Assembly: GCA_944376295.1 (NCBI GenBank) | Contig: CALWCE010000003.1 | Span: 74,723 to 138,722 of the forward strand | Direction of reading: 5' to 3' | DNA length: 64,000 nucleotides | DNA from: an uncultured Clostridia bacterium | GTDB lineage: Bacteria; Bacillota; Clostridia; Christensenellales; Borkfalkiaceae | Shown: piece by piece, positions 1 to 7,779 of the stretch | How the letters are laid out: the number at the start of each line of letters is the position of its first letter | Position numbering within the stretch: position 1 is the first letter of the stretch | The notes under the pieces: generated by a model | Told to the model about the DNA's origin: nothing | The model's input: only the letters and a program-made list of their open reading frames with translations | Databases searched by the model: none | Position numbers and translations under genes: made by a program

Positions 1-1
1 C

Positions 2-277
2 GCCGACCGCATGCGCAAGGGCTCCGATCTCATCGGTTCGGGCGTGGCAAGCGCGACGCTCTTTGTCGATAAGAAGGCAAAAGAGCTGAAAGAGCGCTTC
101 GACGAGCGGCTCGATGCGCTGGCTGCCCGCCTCCCGCGCCGCTTTTTCAGCGCCTTCCCGGACCTCCGCTCCCGCCGTTCGCCCGAAGCCGTGAAGCTCG
201 CGCGGGAACGCCTGCTTCTCTTTGAGGCGCGCCTCAAAGCACGCAAAGAGGAAAAGAAGAAAAAGAAGGGCAATTGA
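2..277 (+). CDS. C-terminal end of an unrecognised protein (cut by window edge)
   Basis: The reading frame is open to the left edge, so this is the tail of a longer gene; an ATG at 11 is present but need not be the start. The visible residues are strongly charged, with a helical coiled-coil look (DKKAKELKERFDERLDALAARL), an Arg/Pro-rich middle and a very basic lysine-rich end (EEKKKKKGN). I do not recognise the family. The basic tail suggests contact with nucleic acid or membrane, but that is inference only. Confidence 0.5.
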   Translation, partial: ADRMRKGSDLIGSGVASATLFVDKKAKELKERFDERLDALAARLPRRFFSAFPDLRSRRSPEAVKLARERLLLFEARLKARKEEKKKKKGN

Positions 278-300
278 ATCCCGCACATTTCCCCAAAGGC

Positions 301-364
301 TTGACAAAATGCATAAAGTGTATTACAATGTAATACGGAAACAGGAGATATTACATTGTAATAT
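301..364 (+). promoter_or_regulatory. Promoter and twin palindromic operators of the toxin-antitoxin operon
   Basis: TTGACA (301-306), a 17-nt spacer and TACAAT (324-329) form a near-consensus promoter. Two perfect 17-bp palindromes follow: GTATTACAATGTAATAC (320-336), which covers the -10 box, and ATATTACATTGTAATAT (348-364) in the leader. Their centres are 28 bp apart. This is the expected arrangement for autorepression by the antitoxin, which has a ribbon-helix-helix-like N-terminus. A GAGGAGG ribosome site follows at 365-371. Confidence 0.85.
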
Positions 365-378
365 GAGGAGGTGCTATC

Positions 379-600
379 ATGACGATCTCGCTTAGAATGA
401 GCAAAGAGGATACCGAGCTTGTAAAGAAGTATGCCGCGATCAAGGGTGTGAGCGTTTCCGATCTTTTGCGGCAGACGATCATGGAACGCATCGAGGATGA
501 GTATGACCTCAAATGCTATAAGGAGGCGATGGCGGAATACGAACAAGATCCCGTGACCTATTCGCTCGATGAAGTGGAAAAGGAGATCATGCGTGACTGA
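379..600 (+). CDS. RelB/RHH-type antitoxin
   Basis: A 73-residue acidic protein. Its N-terminus (MTISLRMSKEDTELVKKYAA, then KGVSVSDLLRQTIMERI) has the strand-helix-helix pattern of ribbon-helix-helix antitoxins of the RelB/DUF6290 type. The C-terminal part is acidic and probably wraps the toxin. It starts 7 nt after a strong GAGGAGG site. It shares one base with the next gene (TGATG), the usual translational coupling of antitoxin to toxin. The two palindromes upstream are its likely binding sites. The family call rests on length, pattern and partner. Confidence 0.8.
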   Translation: MTISLRMSKEDTELVKKYAAIKGVSVSDLLRQTIMERIEDEYDLKCYKEAMAEYEQDPVTYSLDEVEKEIMRD

Positions 601-866
601 TGGGCTTTCGTGTTGTATTCGCCAAAGAGGCATTGAGGCAGCTAAAAAAGCTGGATAAACAGACGGCGCTTCTCATTACGGGTTGGGTGCGTAAAAATCT
701 TGAGGGAACGGACGATCCGCGTGTGCATGGAAAACCGCTGACCTCCAACCGCGCGGGGCAATGGCGTTACCGCATCGGAGATTTTCGCCTTCTTGCAAAG
801 ATCATGGATCGTGAGATCGTGATCCTGATCCTTGCGGTCGGGCATAGGAGCACGATCTATCAGTAA
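600..866 (+). CDS. RelE/ParE-superfamily toxin
   Basis: An 88-residue basic protein with the RelE fold signature: FRVVFAKEALRQLKKLD at the start, a central GKPLTSNRAGQWRYRIGDFRLL block with the conserved R-Y-R-I-G-D-[FY]-R element, and a final strand ending in VGHRSTIYQ. RelE proteins cut mRNA on the ribosome, whereas ParE homologues poison gyrase; the YR-GDFRL block and the HR near the end fit the RelE side. The ATG overlaps the antitoxin stop codon, so the two are co-translated. A strong terminator follows at once, making this a compact two-gene operon. Confidence 0.85.
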   Translation: MGFRVVFAKEALRQLKKLDKQTALLITGWVRKNLEGTDDPRVHGKPLTSNRAGQWRYRIGDFRLLAKIMDREIVILILAVGHRSTIYQ

Positions 867-875
867 GTTAAACTT

Positions 876-924
876 CGCCGCGGGGCGCCTGCAAAACAGC
901 AGGCGCCCCGCGGCGATTTTTTTT
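876..924 (+). terminator. Strong intrinsic terminator of the toxin-antitoxin operon
   Basis: A 17-bp perfect GC-rich stem (876-892 with 899-915) around a 6-nt loop, followed by eight T residues at 917-924. Confidence 0.9.
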
Positions 925-936
925 GGAAAACAGGAG

Positions 937-962
937 AGACCCGCTTCTTTCGAAGCGGGTCT
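937..962 (-). terminator. Terminator hairpin downstream of the GH43 gene
   Basis: An 11-bp perfect stem (AGACCCGCTTC, 937-947, with 952-962) and a TTTC loop lie just beyond the stop of the minus-strand GH43 gene. Only a poor T run follows on that strand. Confidence 0.6.
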
Positions 963-991
963 TCGTGATGAGAAGCGAGGTGATCTGCTTT

Positions 992-1999
992 TCAGTCGTT
1001 AATGTTCTTCTGGATCTCGTTGATGAAGGGCGTGTTGTAGATCTCGTCCTTGTTGAGCTTGAAGACGGGCGCGTCGTTCTCGTCGAAGGTGACCTTCATG
1101 ACGTGCGCATGGCGGTTGTGGTCGTTGAGCGGGTCGCCCGTGATCTTCTCGTAGGAACGGAAGTGGAGGAGCGTCAGGTGCTCGTTCTCGTCGCCGCGCA
1201 CGAAACAGTTGTGACCGGGACCGTAGACTTTGAGCGTTTCATCCGTCTGCAGCACGGGCCAGCGGCTCTTTCTCCACGAGAGGGGATCGAGAAGGTCGGA
1301 ATTGAGGTCCGCCGTCAGCATGCCCATGCAGTAGCATGCGCCTGTCGCCGAAGCGGAGAAGGTGACATACACTTTGCCGTGGTGTTTGAGGACAGCGGGG
1401 CCTTCGTTGACCCAGAAGCCGCCGTCGCGTTCCCAGTCGTAGTCGGGCGTCGTCAAAAGTACCTGCACGGTGCGCAGCTTCACGGGGTTCTCAAGTTCCG
1501 CGATGTAGAGGTTGGAAATGCCGTTCACCGTTCCCACCTTCTGCGCCCAGATGGTGTACCACTTGCCGCGGTGTTCGAAGACGGTCATATCGAGGGAGAA
1601 ATCGGTGAAGGAGTAAGGATCGCCTTCCGCCGCCTGCATCATGCCCGCTTCCACCCAACTGTCTTCCATGGGGTCGTCGCCTTCGCAGATGAGCGCGTAG
1701 GGCCTTATTTCCCAGATGCCGGGCAGTTCGCCCGCCGCGAAGTAGATGACCCATTTGCCCATGATGTAGTGGATCTCGGGCGCCCAGATGTGCGAAGCCA
1801 TCTTGCCCGTGTTGTGGCGCACCCAAATGGTGCGGGGCGTGGCGGTCGCGATGCCGTTGATCGTGTCTGCACAGCGCAGTTCGATGTGGTCATACTCCGG
1901 GCAGGTCGCCGTAAAGTAATATTTCTTGTTGAACTTGTAAAGATAGGGGTCGGCGCGCTGAGGCACCAGAGGGGAGAGATATTGCATTATTTCCACCAT
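992..1999 (-). CDS. Glycoside hydrolase family 43 (arabinofuranosidase/xylosidase type)
   Basis: A 335-residue five-bladed propeller enzyme without signal peptide, so probably cytoplasmic, cutting imported arabinose or xylose oligosaccharides. The three GH43 catalytic acids are visible: general base Asp17 in RADPYLYK, the pKa-tuning Asp in LDMTVFEHRGKWY, and the general acid Glu in VNEGPAVLKHHGKVY. SHIWAPEIHYIMGKWVIYF is the typical second-blade strand. A promoter lies close upstream (TTGACT at 2041-2046, 17 nt, TAAAAT at 2018-2023). The start is either ATG 1999 or ATG 1987; the second has a slightly better ribosome site. It stands alone, terminator at one end and its own promoter at the other. 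Exact substrate cannot be read from the sequence. Confidence 0.85.
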   Translation of the reverse strand: MVEIMQYLSPLVPQRADPYLYKFNKKYYFTATCPEYDHIELRCADTINGIATATPRTIWVRHNTGKMASHIWAPEIHYIMGKWVIYFAAGELPGIWEIRPYALICEGDDPMEDSWVEAGMMQAAEGDPYSFTDFSLDMTVFEHRGKWYTIWAQKVGTVNGISNLYIAELENPVKLRTVQVLLTTPDYDWERDGGFWVNEGPAVLKHHGKVYVTFSASATGACYCMGMLTADLNSDLLDPLSWRKSRWPVLQTDETLKVYGPGHNCFVRGDENEHLTLLHFRSYEKITGDPLNDHNRHAHVMKVTFDENDAPVFKLNKDEIYNTPFINEIQKNIND

Positions 2000-2017
2000 C
2001 CTATTTTGATCGTATCT

Positions 2018-2046
2018 ATTTTACTACCTTTTTCCGACAAAGTCAA
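2018..2046 (-). promoter_or_regulatory. Promoter of the GH43 gene
   Basis: On the minus strand, TTGACT (2046-2041), a 17-nt spacer and TAAAAT (2023-2018) lie about 20 bp before the ATG, giving a leader of only about 11-13 nt. Confidence 0.65.
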
Positions 2047-2056
2047 TAGGGTATAG

Positions 2057-4558
2057 TCAATTTTTTGGTTTCTTTGGCACAAGAAGCACATATACGGCGC
2101 AGATACCTACCGCTATGACGCAGAGGATGATGATGACGCTCATGCGGAGCGCGTCCTCCCCGCCCGCTTCCAGCATATCGGAAGTCACCTGCGCGGTATA
2201 GAGGGTACCCGTTCCATCCTCGAAGCATACGTCGAGCGCGCCGTTTTCCGCTTCGTAGATCTTGACCAGGATGCGCTCCGTGACGCGGACGGTATTGCTG
2301 CGGTCGTCGGCGGCGTAGAACGTGATGCCGTCCGACGCTTTCAGATAGCCGAGGCGGTATTCGTCGTTTTCCTCGGGAACGGGAGCGGCGTTCGTGAGAT
2401 AGTCGAGCGGGACATAGCCGTGACCGTCTTCTCCGTAGCGGACTTCGGCAAAGCCGTAGCCTTCGGCGGGCGTGACCGTGGAGACGAGCGTGACTTGGCT
2501 CCCCCGCGGAAGTGTTTCCAGCGTGAGCGCATCCGAAAAGAGGGGATAACTCGTTGCCGCGACGTCGCTCGAGAGATACCGCGTTCCCGCGACGGGTTCC
2601 TTTGTGACGGTGAGACCGAGGCAGTCCTCCTCGGGAACGAGCAGGACGGAATAGCCGTGGTCGGCATAGAGGGCGAGCAGGATAAAGTTGTCCGTTTCGC
2701 CGAGGACGAGCGCCGTGCCGCCGTCCGTGAGCCGTCCGTGAGATCGGTAGGGGAGCACCGTGCTCTCGGTACCGAGCGCGTCAAGGTCGATGCGGATGCC
2801 GACCGCTCCGTCCAGAACATGGGTATAGACGAGCTCTTCACTCGGGGAAACGGTACGGAGCTCTTCGTAAAGCCCCTGCGCCGGGATGGATCCGAGGTTG
2901 GGGAAGGAGACTTCCGCCGTGAGCATGAAATCGCCGTAGTTGAGATAGAGCGTGCTGTCCGAGAAGGAGAGCGCGAAGGAGACGGGGGCGGGCGACGCTC
3001 CGCCGAGATAGAGCACGGACGAGGCGTCGAAGGTCTCCAGCCGCACGCCGTTCCGATAGACGCTGCTGCCCGAGAGATAGTACAAGTCTCCCGTATGATC
3101 GGCGCGCAGGGAACGGAAGGAGGAGGGGAGCGACCAGCCGTTGTTGACCTGCCTCCCCGAAGAGAGCGGATCGGTGAACTGCTTTTCGGTGAAGCGGTCG
3201 ATGCGCCCGGAGGCGTCCGCGACATAGATGTTGCCCTTCAGATCGGATGCGGCGGCGACCGGCATCGCGGTCCCCGAACGCATCACTTCCCGTTCGCCGT
3301 CCCGGGCGATGCCGTAATAGCTGTGTTCCGTCACATAGTAATACGTCCCGTAGACGCAGGTGAGACCGGAGACCGTGCTCTCCGCCGTATGCGTGTAGTA
3401 GGGGGCGTCCGCGCCCTTTTCATAGAGATAGATGTTGTTGCCCACGCTGACGCCGAAGCTCTCTCCGTCCGTCGCAACACAGGAGGGGACGCCGCCGACG
3501 GAGACGGAGGAATAACTCTCTTCTGCGACGTCATAGACGAGCACGCGGCGGTTCCCTTCGTCCGCAACGACGAGAAGATCTCCCGAACGCACCGTTTCGC
3601 CCGCATCGGAGATGCGGTTGGGCGCATCCGATCCGCCGCCGATCTCGTATCCCGTCAAAGAGGCGCCGTCTTCCGAAGAGAAGGCGCGCACCGAGCCGTT
3701 CTGCACGGCGTAGAGCGTTCCGTCATAGGAAAAGAGGGAGGCGATGCCGCTTCCCGCATAGAGGAGTTCGCTCCCCTGATCGAGGACGGTGCGGTACAGC
3801 CCGTCGCGGTCGAGCGTGCCGTCCACCGCATAATAGAGCTCGTCCCCGTGCGAACAGAGCGCCGCAAGGTTGGTGACGTCCGTCGTCGGCCCTGCGAGAT
3901 AATGCGATTGGCTCTCGTATCCGTTTTCGGTGACGGCATAGGAATAGACGCGGTGATTGAACGCGCAGTAAAGGATGCCGTTCTGAACGGCGAGGCGCGG
4001 GGTCGCGTTGGCGAGAGAGGGAACTTCGCCGACGACGGTGCGGAGATCGGAGGGGAGCGTATCGCCGCGGATAGGGACGGAGAAGATGGTCGTCACGGTG
4101 TTGGAGACCGCCGTCGTATAGAGCGTGTCGCCCTCGATGAGGAAGGTGGAGCTGGGGATGCCCGTCTGCAGCACGGCTCTTTCTTCCGCGATATCATAGC
4201 GGTAGAGCTGCGTATCCCGGTCGGAGAAGAAGAGCGTGCCGTCCTCGGTGAACCCGAGAGCGGAAATGGGGCGCTCCGTGCCGTTCACTTCATGGAGATA
4301 GGAGGAGTAAACGCCCTCCGCCCGGTCGTAAACGTAGAGGGTGCCGCCGTCTGCCACGGCAACATACTCCTCGGACATCGCGGCATCGGAAGGACGTTCC
4401 AAAGGAAGGTATTCCTCATAGCTGCCCGGGAGGAACAGGGAAGGCTTGGCGACGGCAGAAGCTCCGATCTCACCGGGACGGGTCAGAAAGGCTGCCCCGC
4501 ACACGGCAAGCGCAAGCAGCGCTCCTGCGCCGAACATGGTCATCGTACGCGTTTTCAT
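2057..4558 (-). CDS. Exported membrane-anchored beta-propeller/SH3-domain protein
   Basis: The start is taken at ATG 4558 (MKTRTMTMFGAG) because a signal peptide begins there and the promoter -10 box lies only 6 nt upstream; the longer open frame to 4741 runs through the promoter. The protein is 833 residues: a signal peptide (residues 1 to about 25), about 600 residues of repeated short strands of the type DGTLYVYDR, DGTLFFSDRDTQLYRYD and GDELYYAVDGT (propeller-like), an SH3-like stretch (LPRGSQVTLVSTV...GYGFAEVRYGEDGHGYVPLDYL), then a C-terminal transmembrane helix (MSVIIILCVIAVGICAVYVLL) and a short basic tail. It is probably displayed outside the membrane. No catalytic motif was recognised. 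The 238-residue protein at 5298-6014 shares the plan of signal peptide and C-terminal anchor. Confidence 0.7.
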   Translation of the reverse strand: MKTRTMTMFGAGALLALAVCGAAFLTRPGEIGASAVAKPSLFLPGSYEEYLPLERPSDAAMSEEYVAVADGGTLYVYDRAEGVYSSYLHEVNGTERPISALGFTEDGTLFFSDRDTQLYRYDIAEERAVLQTGIPSSTFLIEGDTLYTTAVSNTVTTIFSVPIRGDTLPSDLRTVVGEVPSLANATPRLAVQNGILYCAFNHRVYSYAVTENGYESQSHYLAGPTTDVTNLAALCSHGDELYYAVDGTLDRDGLYRTVLDQGSELLYAGSGIASLFSYDGTLYAVQNGSVRAFSSEDGASLTGYEIGGGSDAPNRISDAGETVRSGDLLVVADEGNRRVLVYDVAEESYSSVSVGGVPSCVATDGESFGVSVGNNIYLYEKGADAPYYTHTAESTVSGLTCVYGTYYYVTEHSYYGIARDGEREVMRSGTAMPVAAASDLKGNIYVADASGRIDRFTEKQFTDPLSSGRQVNNGWSLPSSFRSLRADHTGDLYYLSGSSVYRNGVRLETFDASSVLYLGGASPAPVSFALSFSDSTLYLNYGDFMLTAEVSFPNLGSIPAQGLYEELRTVSPSEELVYTHVLDGAVGIRIDLDALGTESTVLPYRSHGRLTDGGTALVLGETDNFILLALYADHGYSVLLVPEEDCLGLTVTKEPVAGTRYLSSDVAATSYPLFSDALTLETLPRGSQVTLVSTVTPAEGYGFAEVRYGEDGHGYVPLDYLTNAAPVPEENDEYRLGYLKASDGITFYAADDRSNTVRVTERILVKIYEAENGALDVCFEDGTGTLYTAQVTSDMLEAGGEDALRMSVIIILCVIAVGICAVYVLLVPKKPKN

Positions 4559-4564
4559 AGAACT

Positions 4565-4593
4565 ATTATAACACGCGCGCGCACAAAAGACAA
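4565..4593 (-). promoter_or_regulatory. Promoter predicting a leaderless mRNA
   Basis: On the minus strand, TTGTCT (4593-4588), exactly 17 nt, then consensus TATAAT (4570-4565). Only 6 nt separate it from the ATG at 4558, so transcription should begin at or next to the A of ATG. There is no room for a Shine-Dalgarno site. Confidence 0.75.
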
Positions 4594-4782
4594 GAGAATG
4601 TATGGAAAAAACCGCTCCCGGCTTGTGAAAAGGGAGCGGAAAACGCCTCGGCGGGGGCGAAAAATATTTTGCAAAGACCGTAAAAAAGTTTGTCATATCG
4701 GCAGACGGGTGCCACATTTCTGTGCTATCATAAAGATACAAACAAATGTTCGTGCTTTGAGACGAACGACGGAGCTGCAGAA

Positions 4783-5481
4783 ATGAACGGAAACGAATAT
4801 GTGCGGGCGCTCTTGTATGCGTACCCGAAAATGAAAATGCTTGCGGATGCGGTCAGGGAGGGAGCGCGCGTGCGCGCCGTCCTCTCCTTCCGTTTCCCGT
4901 GCGACACGGTCTCCCGCATGGAGGGGATCGCCGCGGATATGAAATATGCGGAGCGGCTGCTCGTCTGGAAGGGGGAACTCGATCATATCCTCTCGGGATG
5001 CGATGAGGACGAACTCTTTCTGCTCGAGTACAAGTACTTCAGAAGGCGTAGGGTGCTGGCTTCCATGAACAAGGACGGAGTGCTCTCCTGTTCGGAGCGG
5101 AGCTATTTCCGTCACCAGAACGCCGTTCTGCAAAAAGTCGCGGGCTCACTTGTCCGCCGCGGCTGCACCCAAGAGGCATTCTATAGCGACTTCGAAGGCT
5201 TTTCTCCCGTGATGCGCATCGTTTCGGCGCTTGAAAAGGGATGGGAGCGCAAGGTGGTCGCCCGCAGGAAGGACCGCGGGGTCTCTTTTGCGGAAGATCA
5301 GAAGTCGTCCGTTTCGGCGGGGACGGGCGCCTTTCTTCCGCGGAGGACGAAGAATGCGATCGCCGCGACGGCAAGTATGCCTGCGGCGAGCGCCGCGATC
5401 TCGATCCCCGAGAGCGAGGCGTCGGGCTCGGGAGCGGGGGCGGGCGTCTCTTCTGCGGGACCTGCGGTATCCGTCAGGTAA
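4783..5481 (+). CDS. Phage-type late transcription regulator (ArpU/RinA or sigma-region-4-like)
   Basis: A 232-residue protein from ATG 4783, with GGAG 8 nt before it. The central part (CDEDELFLLEYKYFRRRRV, then LSCSERSYFRHQNAVLQKV) resembles the helix-turn-helix of phage late regulators of the ArpU/RinA group, where an E-x-x-YF motif is followed by a serine-rich recognition helix and RxQ. Such genes usually sit just before the terminase genes, as here. The last 60 residues are low-complexity Ala/Ser/Gly and run antisense to the next gene's 3' end (184-bp overlap), so the original stop may have been lost. An extended -10 (TGTGCTATCAT) lies at 4721-4731. The family assignment is tentative. Confidence 0.55.
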   Translation: MNGNEYVRALLYAYPKMKMLADAVREGARVRAVLSFRFPCDTVSRMEGIAADMKYAERLLVWKGELDHILSGCDEDELFLLEYKYFRRRRVLASMNKDGVLSCSERSYFRHQNAVLQKVAGSLVRRGCTQEAFYSDFEGFSPVMRIVSALEKGWERKVVARRKDRGVSFAEDQKSSVSAGTGAFLPRRTKNAIAATASMPAASAAISIPESEASGSGAGAGVSSAGPAVSVR

Positions 5482-6014
5482 TCGGTGTTGAGCTCGTAGT
5501 TGACGTCGCGGGCGGCGGGGATGTAGTCGAAGACGCCGTCCGAGAGCACATAAAAATAGCGCTGGGTGCCGAGGTAGCTCGTGCCGTAATAGTGGAAGGT
5601 GCGCTCGATCTCGTCGAACGTGCCGTTCCCCATCTGAGAGGAAGCCCCGGGGACCGTATAAGTGACGGTGACTTCGAGCTTCAGGAAGGGGCGTTCCGGG
5701 ATAAATCCGACAAAAGTCAGAAGGTCTGTTTTGCAGTACCCCTCCACGGTACGGTAGGGGGCGGTATCTTCCCCGTAGACGACGGCGGAGTATTCCTCCC
5801 CGCGTTCCAGAACGCGCACATAGTAGGTGTAGGGCAGAAGAAAGAGCCCGCTCTCTTCGTTTTCCTCGGAATACAGCCAAACGTCGTTGCGCGCGGCGAC
5901 GGCGTATTCCTCCGCTGCGGGCAAAGCGGCTTCCCCGCTCTCTTCGGCTCGGACGCGGAGGATGGGGGAGGGGAACAGAAAGAGCATGACGGCAAGCAGG
6001 ATGAGTACTTTCAT
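5298..6014 (-). CDS. Small exported protein with SH3-like part and C-terminal membrane anchor
   Basis: The start is ATG 6014 (MKVLILLAVMLFLF), because a -10 box ends 7 nt before it and covers the alternative ATG at 6026. The protein has 238 residues: a signal peptide (1 to about 22), a folded outer part with SH3-like strands (NDVWLYSEENEESGLFLLPYTYYVRVL..EYSAVVYGED), a Pro/Ala/Glu-rich linker (AEETPAPAPEPDAS), then a transmembrane helix (IEIAALAAGILAVAAIAFFVL) and a basic tail. No enzyme motif was found. It lies antisense between the phage regulator and the terminase gene, yet its composition and layout are those of a host cell-envelope protein, similar in plan to the 833-residue protein nearby. 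Confidence 0.7.
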   Translation of the reverse strand: MKVLILLAVMLFLFPSPILRVRAEESGEAALPAAEEYAVAARNDVWLYSEENEESGLFLLPYTYYVRVLERGEEYSAVVYGEDTAPYRTVEGYCKTDLLTFVGFIPERPFLKLEVTVTYTVPGASSQMGNGTFDEIERTFHYYGTSYLGTQRYFYVLSDGVFDYIPAARDVNYELNTDYLTDTAGPAEETPAPAPEPDASLSGIEIAALAAGILAVAAIAFFVLRGRKAPVPAETDDF

Positions 6015-6021
6015 AGGCGCT

Positions 6022-6050
6022 ATCATACTGCAAAGCGGAAAGCGGGATAA
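6022..6050 (-). promoter_or_regulatory. Candidate leaderless promoter of the small exported protein
   Basis: On the minus strand, TATGAT (6027-6022) lies 7 nt before ATG 6014. The hexamer 17 nt further up is TTATCC (6050-6045), a weak -35. No Shine-Dalgarno is present. Confidence 0.5.
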
Positions 6051-6067
6051 GGAAGGTTTTGGCGAAT

Positions 6068-7498
6068 ATGAACGAAATCATCGACATGATCGCCGCCATC
6101 GAGGCGGAGCAGCGGCGGCGGGCGGCGGGGGACAGGCTCGCCCGTTACAACAAGGGGAGACGGGTGCATAAAAAGCAGCTTGCGTTCCACAAGTGCAAGA
6201 AGCGCAACCGCTGGGTGTTCGGCGGCAACCGTTCGGGCAAGACGGAGTGCGGGGCGGTGGAAGCCGTCTATCTTGCCCGCGGCGTGCATCCCTACCGCAG
6301 GAACAGGCAGAACGTCTTCGGCTGGGTGGTGTCTCTCTCCCAGCAGGTCCAGCGCGACGTCGCGCAGAAGAAGCTCCTCTCCTATCTCCGCCCCGATCAG
6401 ATCGTCGATATCGTCATGCTCAGCGGCAGGAAGGACAGCCCGTCGTCGGGCGTCATCGATCAGATCGTCGTCAGGAACGAATTGGGAGGAACGGGCGTCA
6501 TCGGCTTCAAGAGCTGCGATCAGGGGCGGGAGAAATTCCAGGGGAGTTCTTTGGACTTCGTCTGGTTCGACGAAGAACCGCCCAAAGACATCTATGAGGA
6601 GTGTCTTATGCGCGTCTTCGACAGGCAGGGGGATATCTTCGGGACGATGACGCCCCTCAAAGGGCTCACCTTTCTCTATGACGAGATCTATCTCAACAAA
6701 AAGAACAACCCCGAGGTATGGTATGAGTTCATGGAGTGGGCGGACAATCCCTATCTTTCCAAGAAGGAGATCGCGCTTTTGGAGAGCACGATGGACGAGA
6801 CGACGCTGCAATCCCGCCGCTTCGGCAGGTTTGCCGCGCGCGAAGGGCTCGTCTATCCCGAATTCGATGAGAGCGTACATGTCATCCCTCCTTTCGAGGT
6901 GCCGAAAGAGTGGCAGGACAACATCTCCATCGACCCCGGGCTCAGGAACCCGCTCTCCGCGCACTGGTACGCCGTCGACCCCGACGATAACGTCTACGTC
7001 GTCGCCGAACACTACAAGGCGGGGGAGGACATCGACTATCATGCCCGCCGCATCCATGAGATCTGCGACGCGCTGGGCTGGAAACGGGACGGCGCGGGCA
7101 GGGTCAGGGCGCTCATCGACTCCGCCGCGGGACAGAGGACGCTCGCCTCGCAAAAGAGCGTGACCGAACTCTTTTACGAACGGGACATCCTGGCGGACGC
7201 CCGCGTCGATAAGGAGCTGTTTTCGGGCATCTCGCGGGTGAAGAGCTACTTAAAGCGCGGCAACGGACGGCCCGATCTTTATATCTTCAGCTGCTGCCCC
7301 GCTCTCATCCGCGAGCTCAAAAGTTATTTTTGGGGCAGCGGGGACCGCCCCGAAAAGAGAGACGACCATGCGCTCGACGAGCTCCGTTACTATCTCATGA
7401 CGCGCCCGCAGCACGCGGAGGAGAGCGCGGTAAGCGACGTCAGGCGCGAGAAGGAGCGGCTTTTGAGAGCGCTCAGAAGAAAGCCGCGCTTCGGTTAG
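6068..7498 (+). CDS. Phage terminase large subunit
   Basis: A 476-residue ATP-driven DNA packaging motor with nuclease. Walker A is GGNRSGKT (residues 52-59) and Walker B is LDFVWFDEEPP (about 162-172), with the DEE of TerL ATPases. The C-terminal RNase H-like nuclease shows its acidic residues in SIDPGLRNPLSAHW, ALIDSAAGQRT and DDHALDELRYYL. ATG 6068 is preferred, 11 nt after AAGGAAGG; a TTG at 6059 is too close to that site. Full length with no damage. It heads the head-gene operon. Confidence 0.92.
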   Translation: MNEIIDMIAAIEAEQRRRAAGDRLARYNKGRRVHKKQLAFHKCKKRNRWVFGGNRSGKTECGAVEAVYLARGVHPYRRNRQNVFGWVVSLSQQVQRDVAQKKLLSYLRPDQIVDIVMLSGRKDSPSSGVIDQIVVRNELGGTGVIGFKSCDQGREKFQGSSLDFVWFDEEPPKDIYEECLMRVFDRQGDIFGTMTPLKGLTFLYDEIYLNKKNNPEVWYEFMEWADNPYLSKKEIALLESTMDETTLQSRRFGRFAAREGLVYPEFDESVHVIPPFEVPKEWQDNISIDPGLRNPLSAHWYAVDPDDNVYVVAEHYKAGEDIDYHARRIHEICDALGWKRDGAGRVRALIDSAAGQRTLASQKSVTELFYERDILADARVDKELFSGISRVKSYLKRGNGRPDLYIFSCCPALIRELKSYFWGSGDRPEKRDDHALDELRYYLMTRPQHAEESAVSDVRREKERLLRALRRKPRFG

Positions 7499-7518
7499 AG
7501 GCAAAGGAGGTCAAACGG

Positions 7519-7779
7519 TTGGAAGAAGAAGTCAGGAATGCCATCATGAAGGTCGCGCTGGGCTGCTCCGTCGAGGAAGTCACGGAAGAATACGGCGTGT
7601 CCGACGGGCAGCTCACCCTCGTCAAGCGGCGGGAGACGCGGAAGGATATCCCGCCCGATCTCAAAGCGGTGCGCCTTCTCATGGAAGGACAAGATTTTTC
7701 CGCGATGAGCGACGAAGAGCTCGAAAAGGAACGGAAGCGGCTCATTGCCCGCTTGAAGGAGGAACAGGATGAAGGATAA
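7519..7779 (+). CDS. Small HTH protein, candidate terminase small subunit
   Basis: An 86-residue protein with a TTG start at 7519, chosen because AAAGGAGG ends 8 nt upstream; no ATG gives the whole conserved part. Residues 9-32 (VALGCSVEEVTEEYGVSDGQLTLVKRR region) look like a helix-turn-helix of the kind found in small terminase subunits, followed by an acidic/basic helical tail (DEELEKERKRLIARLKEEQ). Small terminases normally lie before the large subunit; here it lies after it and overlaps the portal gene by 11 nt. The role is inferred from size, HTH and place. Confidence 0.55.
   Translation: MEEEVRNAIMKVALGCSVEEVTEEYGVSDGQLTLVKRRETRKDIPPDLKAVRLLMEGQDFSAMSDEELEKERKRLIARLKEEQDEG

Noticed and set aside
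2420..4786. 788-codon open frame on the plus strand, opposite the propeller gene
   Set aside because: It is a by-product of GC-rich codon use on the other strand: Arg/Gly/Glu-rich, no start signal, no domain. The same holds for long antisense frames at 923-2056, 8129-11125, 27485-29005, 53839-55824 and 60144-61598.
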